38,224 nucleotides of DNA from Erythrobacteraceae bacterium (GCA_947479055.1 CANJYE010000029.1:1-38224), one strand, 5' to 3'; positions 1-7,781 are shown, numbered from the stretch's first letter. Translations and numbers: made by a program. Notes: generated by a model from the sequence alone, not told the origin.

Positions 1-108
1 AAAACAGCGAGAAAGGATCAAGCGAAAGACTATCGAACATCGGCGCTTGCAACACCGCAAGCTAGCCGCCTAATACCAACCCCCAGACGAGGCCCGCACT
101 CCGCTAAT

Positions 109-783
109 TTACGCTGCAAATTGCGCCAAATGTTCTGACGACGGACAGTCGTCAGACATTCGACGAAGCAATGCGCGTAGCTGCAAGACGGCTCGCTCAA
201 TAAGTAAGCGCTGATCGAACGCCTCCAATCGAAAGGAGCAGATGGGTAGCTGGATATTCAGATCATCGAATGAGGCCGTGCTGGCCATCTGGTCTGGCAT
301 TAAACCTGCACTTACCATGAAAAATTCACCCGCAAATTCGCCGGATTGTAGTCCCTGTTCCCACAGGTCCGGGTGGGGCTTAAAAAACGTGAGCGACCCA
401 AAAAGTGCATTAGTGCTTCCGTTAGCCTTAGCGCGGTTAGGAAGGTTTTCATTTAAGTGGTCCATCTTGTTGCGCAGAACACTCGCAATCGAAAAGTGAT
501 CAAGATATTCTTGCGTGTCTGACTTCCGACTAAGGGTCGTTAGTGAGAGCAGAACTTGCCGCACGACGTGGATTTGATCTACAATTGTCCATGCATCACA
601 GAACATCGCGATACGGTCAGTGGCGTTCTGGGTACCACCACCATAGGTAATGCCCGCAGAGTGAAGGCGTCTTAAAGCGATCTCCATCAGGTCGTGGGCG
701 AAGATAAGGGTTTCAAGCCTAAGGCGATCCACAAGGGGGAGGATTTGCGGTAGGCGGCGGAGAAAGTCGTCTTCCGGCAACAT
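109..783 (-). CDS. hypothetical protein, 224 aa
   Basis: I do not recognise this protein. It is an uninterrupted frame from ATG (781-783, minus strand) to TAA. It looks soluble and largely alpha-helical, with Leu/Arg-rich helices at both ends (for example LPQILPLVDRLRLETLIFAH near the N-terminus) and no signal peptide or membrane segment. Codons are visibly less GC-rich than in the genes from 1 kb onward, and its neighbour at 841 is a repeat element, so it may be accessory DNA. Only a weak GGAG about 12 nt upstream could serve as ribosome-binding site. The gene reads away from the rest of the window, and its left neighbour is outside the window. The first 108 bases hold nothing I can name. 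Confidence 0.6.
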   Translation of the reverse strand: MLPEDDFLRRLPQILPLVDRLRLETLIFAHDLMEIALRRLHSAGITYGGGTQNATDRIAMFCDAWTIVDQIHVVRQVLLSLTTLSRKSDTQEYLDHFSIASVLRNKMDHLNENLPNRAKANGSTNALFGSLTFFKPHPDLWEQGLQSGEFAGEFFMVSAGLMPDQMASTASFDDLNIQLPICSFRLEAFDQRLLIERAVLQLRALLRRMSDDCPSSEHLAQFAA

Positions 784-840
784 TTGGCGATGAACTCCAT
801 TGCAATTGCACTAAATAAGTACCTCTTAATTGGATTTACG

Positions 841-977
841 GGGTTACGGTGGGGGTTACGGTGTTACGGTGACGGTGTTACGGTGACAGTTGCAATAACC
901 CCCAAACCCCACCCTCACCCCGCGCCACTGTCTCCAGTCGCCACCGTCGGACGGGGACACGCAAATGCCGTGTCCCC
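841..977 (+). repeat. repeat element copy 1 (GTTACGGT array plus terminal hairpin)
   Basis: Four copies of GTTACGGT lie at 843-850, 855-862, 863-870 and 877-884. A C-rich spacer follows, then CCACCGTCGGACGG and a hairpin with stem GGGGACAC (953-960) / GTGTCCCC (970-977). The same order of parts (GTTACGGT array, C-rich spacer, CGTCGGACGG, CACGG-type hairpin) recurs in the same orientation at 22224-22365. This is therefore a dispersed repeat rather than local noise. It fills the gap between the hypothetical gene at 109-783 and the sulfotransferase. The hairpin resembles a REP-type palindrome. It is unlikely to be a normal terminator because no T-run follows. Confidence 0.75.
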
Positions 978-1016
978 AAAATCACGAGATCACCCCTTAC
1001 CCGATGACCGCGCCCA

Positions 1017-1640
1017 TCACTTCCCCCTGGTATGCTCCCAGAACTCGTCGCGCGAATTGCTGCGGGGGAAGGGCGTGGCGGGCACTGGGCAGCCGAGAAA
1101 GTTGGCCAGCGGTTCCCAGCCTTCGCGCACGTCGAATACCAGCAGGCGTTCGGGCGGGATGGCGGCCTGCACTTCGTCCATCCGGCGGGCAAAGGCGGCG
1201 AGCGCGGATGCCTCGTCGGTCTGGCCGCCCAGCGTCTGGTTGACGATGATCTCGTGCGCGGCGGCCATGTTGCGGCGCAGGTCGGGCGTTGGCATCTGGT
1301 CGCGCCCGGCGAGCGCCTTGAGGATCGTCTCGGAAAAGCTCGCCCACCAGCCTTCGGGCTTGCGGTGGCTGAGGATGATCTTCGCATCGGGATAGGCTTC
1401 TGCCAGTTCGCGCCAGTAATGCGCGGTCGGCCAGTCGACCGCCGAGCCATAGCCGCCAAGGCCCACCTCCCAGTTGCCCCTGGCCCCATGGGCGGCGGCT
1501 TCCCAGAAGTCGATCTGTTCGGGCGAACGCAGCACCTCGATCATGTGGTGGCAGGGGCCGAAGCCCAGTTCCTCCAGCGCCATCTTCAGCGACATCGTGC
1601 CGGTGCGGCCGAAGCCCGCGCCGATTACCTTCAGGCTCAT
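1017..1640 (-). CDS. sulfotransferase family protein (Sulfotransfer_4-like)
   Basis: A 207-aa P-loop sulfotransferase-like protein. The N-terminus carries the 5'-phosphosulfate loop GFGRTGTMSLKMAL (about residues 9-22), the hallmark of the PAPS-binding fold. IILSHRKPEGWWAS near the middle matches the 3'-phosphate-binding segment, usually written as V-x-R-x-P-E-x-W. The family moves a sulfuryl group from PAPS to a hydroxyl or amine acceptor, and the acceptor here cannot be read from sequence. The start at 1640 was chosen because the P-loop begins at once and GGGAGAG lies about 8 nt upstream; the frame is open further upstream but lacks family features. It is divergent from the PQQ dehydrogenase (160 bp gap), and no functional link is evident. 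Confidence 0.85.
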   Translation of the reverse strand: MSLKVIGAGFGRTGTMSLKMALEELGFGPCHHMIEVLRSPEQIDFWEAAAHGARGNWEVGLGGYGSAVDWPTAHYWRELAEAYPDAKIILSHRKPEGWWASFSETILKALAGRDQMPTPDLRRNMAAAHEIIVNQTLGGQTDEASALAAFARRMDEVQAAIPPERLLVFDVREGWEPLANFLGCPVPATPFPRSNSRDEFWEHTRGK

Positions 1641-1799
1641 TGCACTCTCCCTTTGCGGGCCGGGCCCGTCTGGCGCGGACATTGCCGCAAGCGGGCGGGG
1701 CGGGCAAGCGGGCTTGGTTGACTTGGCCCCGGCGCGGGGGAATATGCCGTTGCGAGCGGGCGCAAGTGCCGCAGGGAACTGAGGGAAAGGGGGTCGGGC

Positions 1800-3911
1800 A
1801 TGACGCATGAGGGCCGCAGGCTGCGGGGCATGATCGCAAGCGCGCTGGGTGCGTTCATGCTGGTTGTGCTGGCGGCCTGCTCGGGATCGCCCGGTGGCAA
1901 GGGCGGCGAAGGCGCCGGGGATGACTGGTCCTCCTATGGCGGCGGCGATGCGGAATGGCATTACTCCCGGCTGGACGAGATCACGGACGGCAATGTCGAC
2001 AGGCTCGGCCTCGTCTGGTCGTGGGACATACCCTCGCCGGAACTGGCGGTTTCGGTGCCGCTGGCGGTGGGCGGAAAGCTCTATACCGCCACCGGCTACA
2101 GCCAGTTACGCAGTTTCGATGCCACTTCGGGCAAGCTGTTGTGGGAATATGACCCCAAGGTCACCGGCGTGCGGATGCGCGGCGGCTGGGGCACGCGCGG
2201 GATCGCCTGGTGGCAGGGCCATGTGCTGATGGGTACGGCGGATGGCCGGCTGATCTCGATCGATGCCGAAACCGGCAAGCCCGCGTGGACGGTCCAGACC
2301 ATTCCCGAAGGCAGCAGCCTGTTCATTGCCGGTGCGCCGCGCGTGTTCGGCGATAAGGTGATCGTCGGCAATGGCGGCGGCGATTTCGGGATCAATCGCG
2401 GTTTCGTAACTGCCTTCGACGCGGCCACCGGCAAGAAGCTTTGGAAGTTCTGGATCATCCCCGGCAAGCCCGGCGTGAAGGACGGCGAAGTGTCCGACCC
2501 GCAGATGGAGCTCGCCGCTAAAACCTGGAATGGCGAATGGTGGAAATGGGGCGGCGGCGGCACCGTCTGGAACGCGATTACCTATGACCCGGAACTGGAT
2601 CGGCTCTATCTTGGCACCGGCAATGGCGCGCCATGGAACCAGCGGGTGCGCAGCCCGGGCGGGGGCGACAATCTCTATCTCTGCTCGATCCTGGCGCTGG
2701 ATGCAAAGACCGGCAAATATGTCTGGCATTATCAGGTCAATCCTGGCGAAACCTGGGATTACAACGCGGCGATGGACATCCAGCTGGCCACGCTGAAAAT
2801 CGACGGGAAGCCGCGCAAGGTACTGATGCAGGCACCCAAGAGCGGCTTTTTCTATGTGATCGACCGCGAGACCGGCAAGCTGATCTCGGCGGAGAAGATC
2901 GGCAAGGTCAGCTGGGCGAGCCGGATCGATCTCAAGACCGGGCGGCCGGTGGAAAACCCCGAGGCGCGCTATCCCGATGGCCATGCGGTGGTCTGGCCCA
3001 GCGCCTATGGCGTCCACGGCTGGCAGGCGATGGCGTTCAATCCCGGCACCGGGCTGGTCTATATTCCCACGGTGAGCCTGCCCGGCGTGTTCGACGATCG
3101 CGGGATCGATCCGAAGCATTACACCCTGCCCAATCGCTATGGCCTCAGTTCCGGCCATAATTCGCGTGGGGCCGATGTGCCGGAAGATGCCGGCTCGGGC
3201 GGGCTGCTGGCATGGAACCCGGTCACGCAGAAGAAGGTGTGGGAACAGAAATTCCGGGGCCATTACAACGGCGGCGTGCTGACAACGGCCGGAAATCTGG
3301 TGTTCCAGGGCAATGCCGACGGTGAATTCGTGGCTTATGCGGCGGACAGCGGCAAGGTCCTGTGGCGCTTTGCGGCCGAGGTCGGGATCATCGGCGCGCC
3401 CATCAGCTTCCGGGTCGGCGGCAGGCAATATATCGCGCTGGTGGCCGGATTCGGCGGTTCGGGCGGGATTGCGGGTGATCTTTCCCGCAAGTTCGGCTGG
3501 GACGCGCGGTTGCAGAAGCGTCGAGTGCTGGTGTTTGCGCTGGACCGCAATGCCAAGCTGCCTGCACCGGAAAAGGTGGCAGACGCGCCGTTCATCGAGG
3601 TGCCGGGCTTCACGATCGATCCGGCGGTGCTGGAAAAGGGCAATATCCTCTATTCGCACACTTGCTACGCCTGCCACGGCATGGGCGCGGTGGCTGGCGG
3701 AACCGCGCCAGAGCTGCGCCGCTCGGCGATCATGGCCGATCTCCCGGCGCTGACCAGGCTGCTGCGCGAAGGCCAGCTGGAAGCCAGCGGCATGCCGAAA
3801 TTCGCGGACCTGAGCGACGCGGAAATCGCCGGCATCCGCAGCTATGTGATCATGCGGGCGCGGGAAGGCGCGGCGAAGGCTGCGGCTGGTGCGAAGGCTG
3901 CCAAGCCTTAG
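1800..3911 (+). CDS. lipoprotein PQQ-dependent alcohol dehydrogenase, quinohemoprotein type
   Basis: A 703-aa periplasmic dehydrogenase. A lipoprotein signal ends in LVVLAAC (Cys27), predicting membrane anchoring. The body is a PQQ beta-propeller with repeated tryptophan-docking motifs such as ATSGKLLWEY, AATGKKLWKF and ADSGKVLWRF, plus the active-site segment NPGETWDYNAAMD, whose Asp aligns with the catalytic base. The C-terminus adds a cytochrome c domain with haem motif CYACH (Cys622, Cys625, His626) and likely axial Met665 in SGMPKF. Electrons from an alcohol would pass from PQQ to haem c and into the respiratory chain; the substrate is unknown. The vicinal Cys-Cys disulfide usual near PQQ is absent (RMRGGWGTRG occupies that stretch). 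The stop overlaps the convergent NUDIX gene by 4 nt. Confidence 0.9.
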   Translation: MTHEGRRLRGMIASALGAFMLVVLAACSGSPGGKGGEGAGDDWSSYGGGDAEWHYSRLDEITDGNVDRLGLVWSWDIPSPELAVSVPLAVGGKLYTATGYSQLRSFDATSGKLLWEYDPKVTGVRMRGGWGTRGIAWWQGHVLMGTADGRLISIDAETGKPAWTVQTIPEGSSLFIAGAPRVFGDKVIVGNGGGDFGINRGFVTAFDAATGKKLWKFWIIPGKPGVKDGEVSDPQMELAAKTWNGEWWKWGGGGTVWNAITYDPELDRLYLGTGNGAPWNQRVRSPGGGDNLYLCSILALDAKTGKYVWHYQVNPGETWDYNAAMDIQLATLKIDGKPRKVLMQAPKSGFFYVIDRETGKLISAEKIGKVSWASRIDLKTGRPVENPEARYPDGHAVVWPSAYGVHGWQAMAFNPGTGLVYIPTVSLPGVFDDRGIDPKHYTLPNRYGLSSGHNSRGADVPEDAGSGGLLAWNPVTQKKVWEQKFRGHYNGGVLTTAGNLVFQGNADGEFVAYAADSGKVLWRFAAEVGIIGAPISFRVGGRQYIALVAGFGGSGGIAGDLSRKFGWDARLQKRRVLVFALDRNAKLPAPEKVADAPFIEVPGFTIDPAVLEKGNILYSHTCYACHGMGAVAGGTAPELRRSAIMADLPALTRLLREGQLEASGMPKFADLSDAEIAGIRSYVIMRAREGAAKAAAGAKAAKP

Positions 3912-4444
3912 ACGAGCGCCCCGCCCAGCAGGGCGAGCAGCTTGACGTCCACCGCCAGCCCGCGCGCGCGGCACTGGCCGACGAAGGCGCCAATCTGGTC
4001 GAGCGCGATGCGGTGGACCACGATGTTCTCGTGGTCGGTCCCGCCGCCTGCGCCCACTTTGGTCAGGCCGCTGGCCCGCACCAGGTTGAAGCTTTCGCTG
4101 ACCATGCCGGGGGAGGACCAGAACTCGCCGCAATCTTCAAGCTGCGCGGCGCGCCAGCCGGTTTCTTCCTCCAGCTCGCGGGCGGCGGCAGTGAGGGCAT
4201 CTTCGCCCGGTGCGCTGTCATCGTCGCCGATCAGCCCGGCCGGCAGTTCGAGGCAGGCCCGGCCCAGCGGCACGCGATATTGCTCCACCATCAAGACATG
4301 GCCATCCTCCACCGCCAGGATCACCGCCGCGCGGATGCCGCGCGCGCGACTGACATATTCCCACCGTCCCCGGGTCTTGGCGGCAATGTAGCGGCCCTGC
4401 CAGCGCACTTCCTCCGGCGCGTCATGTTCTTCAGGCAAGCTCAT
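3908..4444 (-). CDS. NUDIX hydrolase, ADP-ribose pyrophosphatase-like
   Basis: A 178-aa NUDIX protein. The Nudix box core is clear: E-x7-R-E-L-E-E-E-T-G-W in EDALTAAARELEEETGW, preceded by LELPAGLIG, the usual substrate-pocket strand. The Glu residues of REL-EE coordinate Mg2+ for hydrolysis of a nucleoside diphosphate linked to another group. An ADP-ribose-type substrate is suggested by VEQYRVPLG and by FWSSPGMVSE, both typical of that subgroup, but this is inference. The ATG at 4442-4444 overlaps the stop of the upstream TPM gene (ATGA), so it is translationally coupled as the last gene of the lemA operon. Start codons further upstream in this frame lie inside the TPM gene and were rejected. 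Confidence 0.88.
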   Translation of the reverse strand: MSLPEEHDAPEEVRWQGRYIAAKTRGRWEYVSRARGIRAAVILAVEDGHVLMVEQYRVPLGRACLELPAGLIGDDDSAPGEDALTAAARELEEETGWRAAQLEDCGEFWSSPGMVSESFNLVRASGLTKVGAGGGTDHENIVVHRIALDQIGAFVGQCRARGLAVDVKLLALLGGALV

Positions 4445-5124
4445 ACCTCGATCAGCCGGTCGGGCAGCTCGTTGGTATCGGCCCCGTCGCGCGGGAAATG
4501 TTCCGCCAGCACCGCGCCGACCTTTTCGACCGCGGCGGCCATGCCTTCGGCCACGCGGCCCGCGCGGATGTGAACGAGCATCGCTGCCATCGCATCGCCC
4601 CAGACCTCGGGCGATACTTTCAAGGCGATCGCTTCGTCCGCGACGATCTCGGCGCGGTGTTCGCGCATTGAAAGATAGATCAGGATGCCGGTGCGGCCAT
4701 GGGTGCGCCGTTCCGCCCCCACCTTGAAGCAGGTGATCGCCCGGGCGCGGACCCTGGCGTGCTTCACCGCGCGGGGGATCAGCCAGAACCGCAACGGTGC
4801 CCATTGTTGCAGCAGCCACATGCCACCGAATTTGAGCATGGCGACGGTTGCGGCCAGTTCGAAGATCTGTCGGGGATGCCATGGCTGGCCCCAGCTGCCG
4901 GTCAGCCGGTCATAAAGTCCGAGATAGAAATCGGGCGCCAGCGCCAGCACCAGCAGGGCGGTGAAGGCGACCAGCGCCGACCACGCAAGCGCGATATCCT
5001 CATAGCTGTCGGAGCGTTCGGCCAGGATCGTCACGATCTCTCCCGCACTGCTTTCCTCGGCTGCAGCAACCGCCGCGCTGACAAGGTTGCGCCCGGTTTC
5101 GTCGAGGGATGTCTGCTGGGCCAT
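4441..5124 (-). CDS. TPM-domain membrane protein (Psb32/TLP18.3 type)
   Basis: A 227-aa protein. After a short N-terminal part with EESSAGEIVTILAERSDSYEDIA, two hydrophobic segments follow (ALVAFTALLVLALA and FELAATVAMLKFGGMWLL). The C-terminal part contains RTHGRTGILIYLSMREHRAEIVAD, the typical core strand of TPM proteins. TPM domains occur in phosphatase-like and photosystem-repair proteins, but the bacterial role is not established. It lies 9 nt after the second TPM protein and overlaps the NUDIX gene by 4 nt, so the set is one operon. The pairing of a YgcG-like secreted TPM protein with a membrane TPM protein and LemA is a common bacterial arrangement. Confidence 0.82.
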   Translation of the reverse strand: MAQQTSLDETGRNLVSAAVAAAEESSAGEIVTILAERSDSYEDIALAWSALVAFTALLVLALAPDFYLGLYDRLTGSWGQPWHPRQIFELAATVAMLKFGGMWLLQQWAPLRFWLIPRAVKHARVRARAITCFKVGAERRTHGRTGILIYLSMREHRAEIVADEAIALKVSPEVWGDAMAAMLVHIRAGRVAEGMAAAVEKVGAVLAEHFPRDGADTNELPDRLIEV

Positions 5125-5133
5125 GGCCTGCTC

Positions 5134-5913
5134 CTACCAGCTGCCCGAGGATCCGCCGCCGCCAAAGCTGCCGCCACCGCCGGAAAATCCGCCACCAAAA
5201 CCGCCGCCACCACTGCCGAAGCCGCCCGATCCCCCGCCCCAGACGACCACTGGCCACGCGCTGCCACTGCGATAGGCCTGCCCGCCGCGCGCGCGCCGGA
5301 TCGCGGGCAGGACAAGAAAGAAGAACATCATCGCCAGCCAGAAGATCATTGGCACGAGGTTGTCCTTCAACTGGCCCCTTTCCGGCTTTGCCTCCGCCGC
5401 GATCTTGCGTGCTTCATCCTCCGGCAGGGTCAGTTGCGTCACGATCGCATCGGCACCGGCCACGATCCCGCCGGGCATGTCGCCTGCCTTGAAGCGCGGC
5501 AGGATCTGCTGGCTGATGATCAGCGAGGAAAGCCCGTCGGTCAGCACCGGTTCCAGCCCGTAACCGACCTCGATCCGAACCTTGCGCTCCTTCGGGGCGA
5601 CGATCAGCAGCGCGCCATCATTGCGCTGCTTGTCGCCGATTCCCCAATGGCGGCCAAGCTGGTAGCCATAGTCGGAAATCTCGTAGCCCTGGAGCGAGGG
5701 CAGCGTGACGACCACCAGTTGGCGCCGGGATTGCGTTTCCAGCCCGGCCAGCCTGGCATCGAGCTGACTCTCGATCTCGGGTGGAATGATATTGGCACCA
5801 TCGACCACCCGCCCGGACAATGCGGGGAAGGTCTGGGCGAAAACCAGGGTCGGGAAGGCCAGCGCCAGAAAAAGCGCTGCCAGCCATGTCCGCAGCGCGG
5901 GAAGGGTGGGCAT
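5134..5913 (-). CDS. TPM-domain protein of YgcG type, Gly/Ser-rich tail
   Basis: A 259-aa exported protein. A signal peptide (WLAALFLALAFPTLVFA) precedes a TPM domain starting at FPALSGRVVDGANIIPPE, with RQLVVVTLPSLQGYEISDYG and ERKVRIEVGYGLEPVLTD as family landmarks. A single transmembrane helix (LVPMIFWLAMMFFFLVLPAI) follows near residue 190. The tail is an extreme low-complexity Gly/Ser/Phe stretch ending GGGGSSGSW, as in YgcG proteins. Topology therefore predicts a periplasmic TPM domain with the Gly-rich tail in the cytoplasm. It sits between lemA and the other TPM gene with 14 and 9 nt gaps. The function of the family is unknown; an envelope or stress role is only suspected. Confidence 0.87.
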   Translation of the reverse strand: MPTLPALRTWLAALFLALAFPTLVFAQTFPALSGRVVDGANIIPPEIESQLDARLAGLETQSRRQLVVVTLPSLQGYEISDYGYQLGRHWGIGDKQRNDGALLIVAPKERKVRIEVGYGLEPVLTDGLSSLIISQQILPRFKAGDMPGGIVAGADAIVTQLTLPEDEARKIAAEAKPERGQLKDNLVPMIFWLAMMFFFLVLPAIRRARGGQAYRSGSAWPVVVWGGGSGGFGSGGGGFGGGFSGGGGSFGGGGSSGSW

Positions 5914-5927
5914 CGCCCGGTTCCGGC

Positions 5928-6527
5928 TCAGATCTTGCCCTCGAGGCTGGGCGCGACTTCGGCGCCGGGCGTCGCGGCCTGATAGGGCACCATCGGCTTC
6001 GCGCCATAGATCAGCTTGGCGCCGATCATGCTGGGGAAGGTGCGGACCGTGGTGTTATATTCTTGCACCGCCTGGTTGTAGTCGCGGATCGAGATGCGGA
6101 TGCGGTTCTCCTGCCCTTCCAGCTGGCTTTGCAGCATCTGGTAATTGGTGATGCTCTTGAGTTCCGGATAGGCTTCGACATTGGCGAGCAGCCGGCCGAA
6201 CCCGGCGAGCGAGCCAGACAGCTGGTTCTGCGCGGCCTGGAACTGGGCCATCTTGGCCGGATCGGTCAGATCGCTGGCGTTGAGCTGGATGGACGTCGCC
6301 TTGTTGCGCGCTTCCGTCACGCCAACCAGAATGCCCTTTTCCTGTTCGGCCGCGCCCTTGGCCACGGCGGCGAGGTTGGGGATGAGATTGGCGCGTTCCT
6401 GGAAAGCGGCCTGGACATCGGCCCAGCGCGCCTTGGCGTTCTCCTCTGCTGTGGGGACGCTATTGATCCCGCAACTTGCAAGGCTGAGCGCGGCAAAGGC
6501 CACAAGGATGGAGCGCAGGAACGACAT
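5928..6527 (-). CDS. lemA: LemA family lipoprotein
   Basis: A 199-aa protein. An N-terminal lipoprotein signal MSFLRSILVAFAALSLASCG has the lipobox LASC. The mature part shows LemA landmarks: ARWADVQAAFQERANLIPNLA, VTEARNKATS, LENVEAYPEL-like LLANVEAYPELKS, and the C-terminal YNTTVRTFPS. LemA proteins are membrane-anchored helical bundles of unknown biochemical role that often travel with TPM proteins, as here. The start at 6527 was chosen because it places the lipoprotein signal at the N-terminus and has AAGGGA about 8 nt upstream; the frame stays open a further 28 codons without such features. It is the first gene of the four-gene minus-strand operon. Confidence 0.92.
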   Translation of the reverse strand: MSFLRSILVAFAALSLASCGINSVPTAEENAKARWADVQAAFQERANLIPNLAAVAKGAAEQEKGILVGVTEARNKATSIQLNASDLTDPAKMAQFQAAQNQLSGSLAGFGRLLANVEAYPELKSITNYQMLQSQLEGQENRIRISIRDYNQAVQEYNTTVRTFPSMIGAKLIYGAKPMVPYQAATPGAEVAPSLEGKI

Positions 6528-6682
6528 GGCTGGAATATCCCTTTTCGGCGCGGCGGGAACGGCCCACCCCGCCAGGAAGATAGCGTGCGCCCGGCCCGGT
6601 TCAAGCACCATGCAGGAGCAACTTGTGAAAGAGCACGCCGCGTGTCAGTTTCTCCCCCGTTTCAGGGAGATGGGAGATTCAC

Positions 6683-7102
6683 ATGTTTCAGGAGTTCAAG
6701 ACCTTCGTCATGCGGGGAAATGTCCTCGATTTGGCCGTCGGCGTGATCATCGGCGCGGGCTTCGGCAAGATCATCACTTCGCTCACCGACGATGTGATCA
6801 TGCCTGTCGTCAGCCTTGTCACCGGCGGCATGGATTTCACCAACAAGTTCGTGCTGCTGGGCGCGGTTCCGGGTGACTACAAGGGATCGCTGCATGATTA
6901 CGCCGCCCTGAAAGCGGCGGGTGTGCCGCTGCTGGGCTACGGGTCTTTTGTTACCGCGGTGATCAATTTCCTGATCATGGCCTTCGTGATCTTCCTGATC
7001 GTGCGCCAGGCCAACCGGATGACTCCGCCCCCGCCGACCGCCGCTACCGGGCCGAGCGAGGTCGATCTCCTGACCGAGATTCGCGACGCGCTGAAGAAAT
7101 AA
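6683..7102 (+). CDS. mscL: large-conductance mechanosensitive channel
   Basis: A 139-aa inner-membrane channel that opens under membrane tension to release solutes on hypo-osmotic shock. The N-terminal amphipathic helix MFQEFKTFVMRGNVLDLAVGV runs into TM1 (GVIIGAGFGKIITSLTDDVIMP), which is the gate and near-invariant in the family. TM2 is SFVTAVINFLIMAFVIFLIV, followed by a Pro-rich linker and the C-terminal helix bundle ending LLTEIRDALKK. Length is normal for MscL. A GGGAG ribosome-binding site lies about 8 nt before the ATG. It is divergent from lemA and followed within 35 nt by a strong hairpin and the tmRNA gene. Confidence 0.97.
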   Translation: MFQEFKTFVMRGNVLDLAVGVIIGAGFGKIITSLTDDVIMPVVSLVTGGMDFTNKFVLLGAVPGDYKGSLHDYAALKAAGVPLLGYGSFVTAVINFLIMAFVIFLIVRQANRMTPPPPTAATGPSEVDLLTEIRDALKK

Positions 7103-7136
7103 GGCATTACCGGCCCTGCCGGTCACTTCCCATTCA

Positions 7137-7166
7137 TCCGGCATCGCCTATATAGGCGGTGCCGGA
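7137..7166. terminator. 12-bp perfect-stem hairpin between mscL and ssrA
   Basis: TCCGGCATCGCC (7137-7148) can pair with GGCGGTGCCGGA (7155-7166) over 12 positions, with one G-U pair and a loop TATATA. It lies 35 nt after the mscL stop. No T-run follows, so a rho-independent terminator role is only partly supported. The TATATA loop could instead form part of a promoter for the tmRNA precursor. Confidence 0.45.
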
Positions 7167-7169
7167 TTC

Positions 7170-7540
7170 GTCCGGCTATGGTGATAAATTGCAGTGTGCA
7201 ATAGATGCAGCGGACCCGGGGGCAGTACCCGGCGGCTCCACCATTATCACCCGGTCCGGCGTTTCGCCGGGCGCAGGGGCCCTGTTGTCGCAGGGATAAT
7301 GACGGGGCCGAACCAGGATCGACGTGTGTTGAAAAGCATTGTTTTTGCCCGGGCTGAGTAACCCGTTCAAGGCTCAAAACTCACAAGTGCCAACGACAAC
7401 GAAGCACTCGCTCTCGCGGCGTAATCTGACGGCCTAGCGGCCTGATCTTACAATGCTAAAGCGCGGTTGGACCGACCGGGCAACAGAACGGATACCGGGG
7501 GCCCGGGGGTGCCTAGCAACAGAAACCCCCACCTTATTTC
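7170..7540 (+). ncRNA. ssrA: transfer-messenger RNA, circularly permuted two-piece form
   Basis: tmRNA rescues stalled ribosomes by adding a degradation tag. The gene is permuted: the acceptor piece comes first and ends in GGCTCCACCA at 7243 with CCA encoded. A spacer of about 60 nt that is removed in maturation follows (7244-7303). The coding piece then begins GGGGCCGAACCAGG at 7304. GGGGCCG (7304-7310) pairs with CGGCTCC of the acceptor end to form the tRNA-like acceptor stem with one G-U. The tag frame at 7389-7424 reads ANDNEALALAA then TAA, a normal LAA-ending tag. A pseudoknot-like GGGGGTGCC...ACCCCC closes the 3' part. The spacer ends ATTATC / GATAAT also pair, as expected for the precursor. 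Outer limits are approximate. Confidence 0.93.
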
Positions 7541-7547
7541 CCAAAAA

Positions 7548-7781
7548 TCAGACTTCGTTGCGTGCCAGTGCCTGTTCGAACTTGAGGCAGTCGAGCATCT
7601 TGCCGCCGGCCATGAACACCGCGCCGGTGCAGGCCAGGAACAGGAGCTTGCCCCCGAACCCGGGAAAACGGGTGAGGTAGATGCTGCCGCGCTCCACCGC
7701 GCCGAGCGCGAGAGCGTAGATGATCAGAAAGGCCTCGAACCTGGTCTTGATGACAAACAGTCGGCCAATCTTCTTGAACAT
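7548..7781 (-). CDS. small membrane protein, 77 aa, unknown function
   Basis: A short protein with two hydrophobic stretches (AFLIIYALALGAVERG and KLLFLACTGAVFMAGG) and a basic N-terminus, MFKKIGRLFVIKTRFE, fitting two membrane helices with the N-terminus in the cytoplasm. I recognise no named family, though its composition and codon use match the core genes. The ATG at 7781 is preferred over an in-frame GTG six bases upstream because AAGAAGGG lies about 5 nt before this ATG and touches the GTG. It converges on the tmRNA gene. The function is unknown. Confidence 0.7.
   Translation of the reverse strand: MFKKIGRLFVIKTRFEAFLIIYALALGAVERGSIYLTRFPGFGGKLLFLACTGAVFMAGGKMLDCLKFEQALARNEV

Noticed and set aside
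843-884. GTTACGGT array as a CRISPR array
   Set aside because: Units are 8 bp with irregular short spacing and no unique spacers; no cas genes are nearby.
1032-1721. 229-codon plus-strand frame across the sulfotransferase
   Set aside because: Antisense to a gene with intact PAPS-binding motifs; no features of its own.
2106-4133. Long open frame on the minus strand across the PQQ dehydrogenase
   Set aside because: It is antisense to a clear enzyme gene; its translation is Arg/Ala/His-rich without family likeness, as expected for shadow frames in GC-rich DNA.
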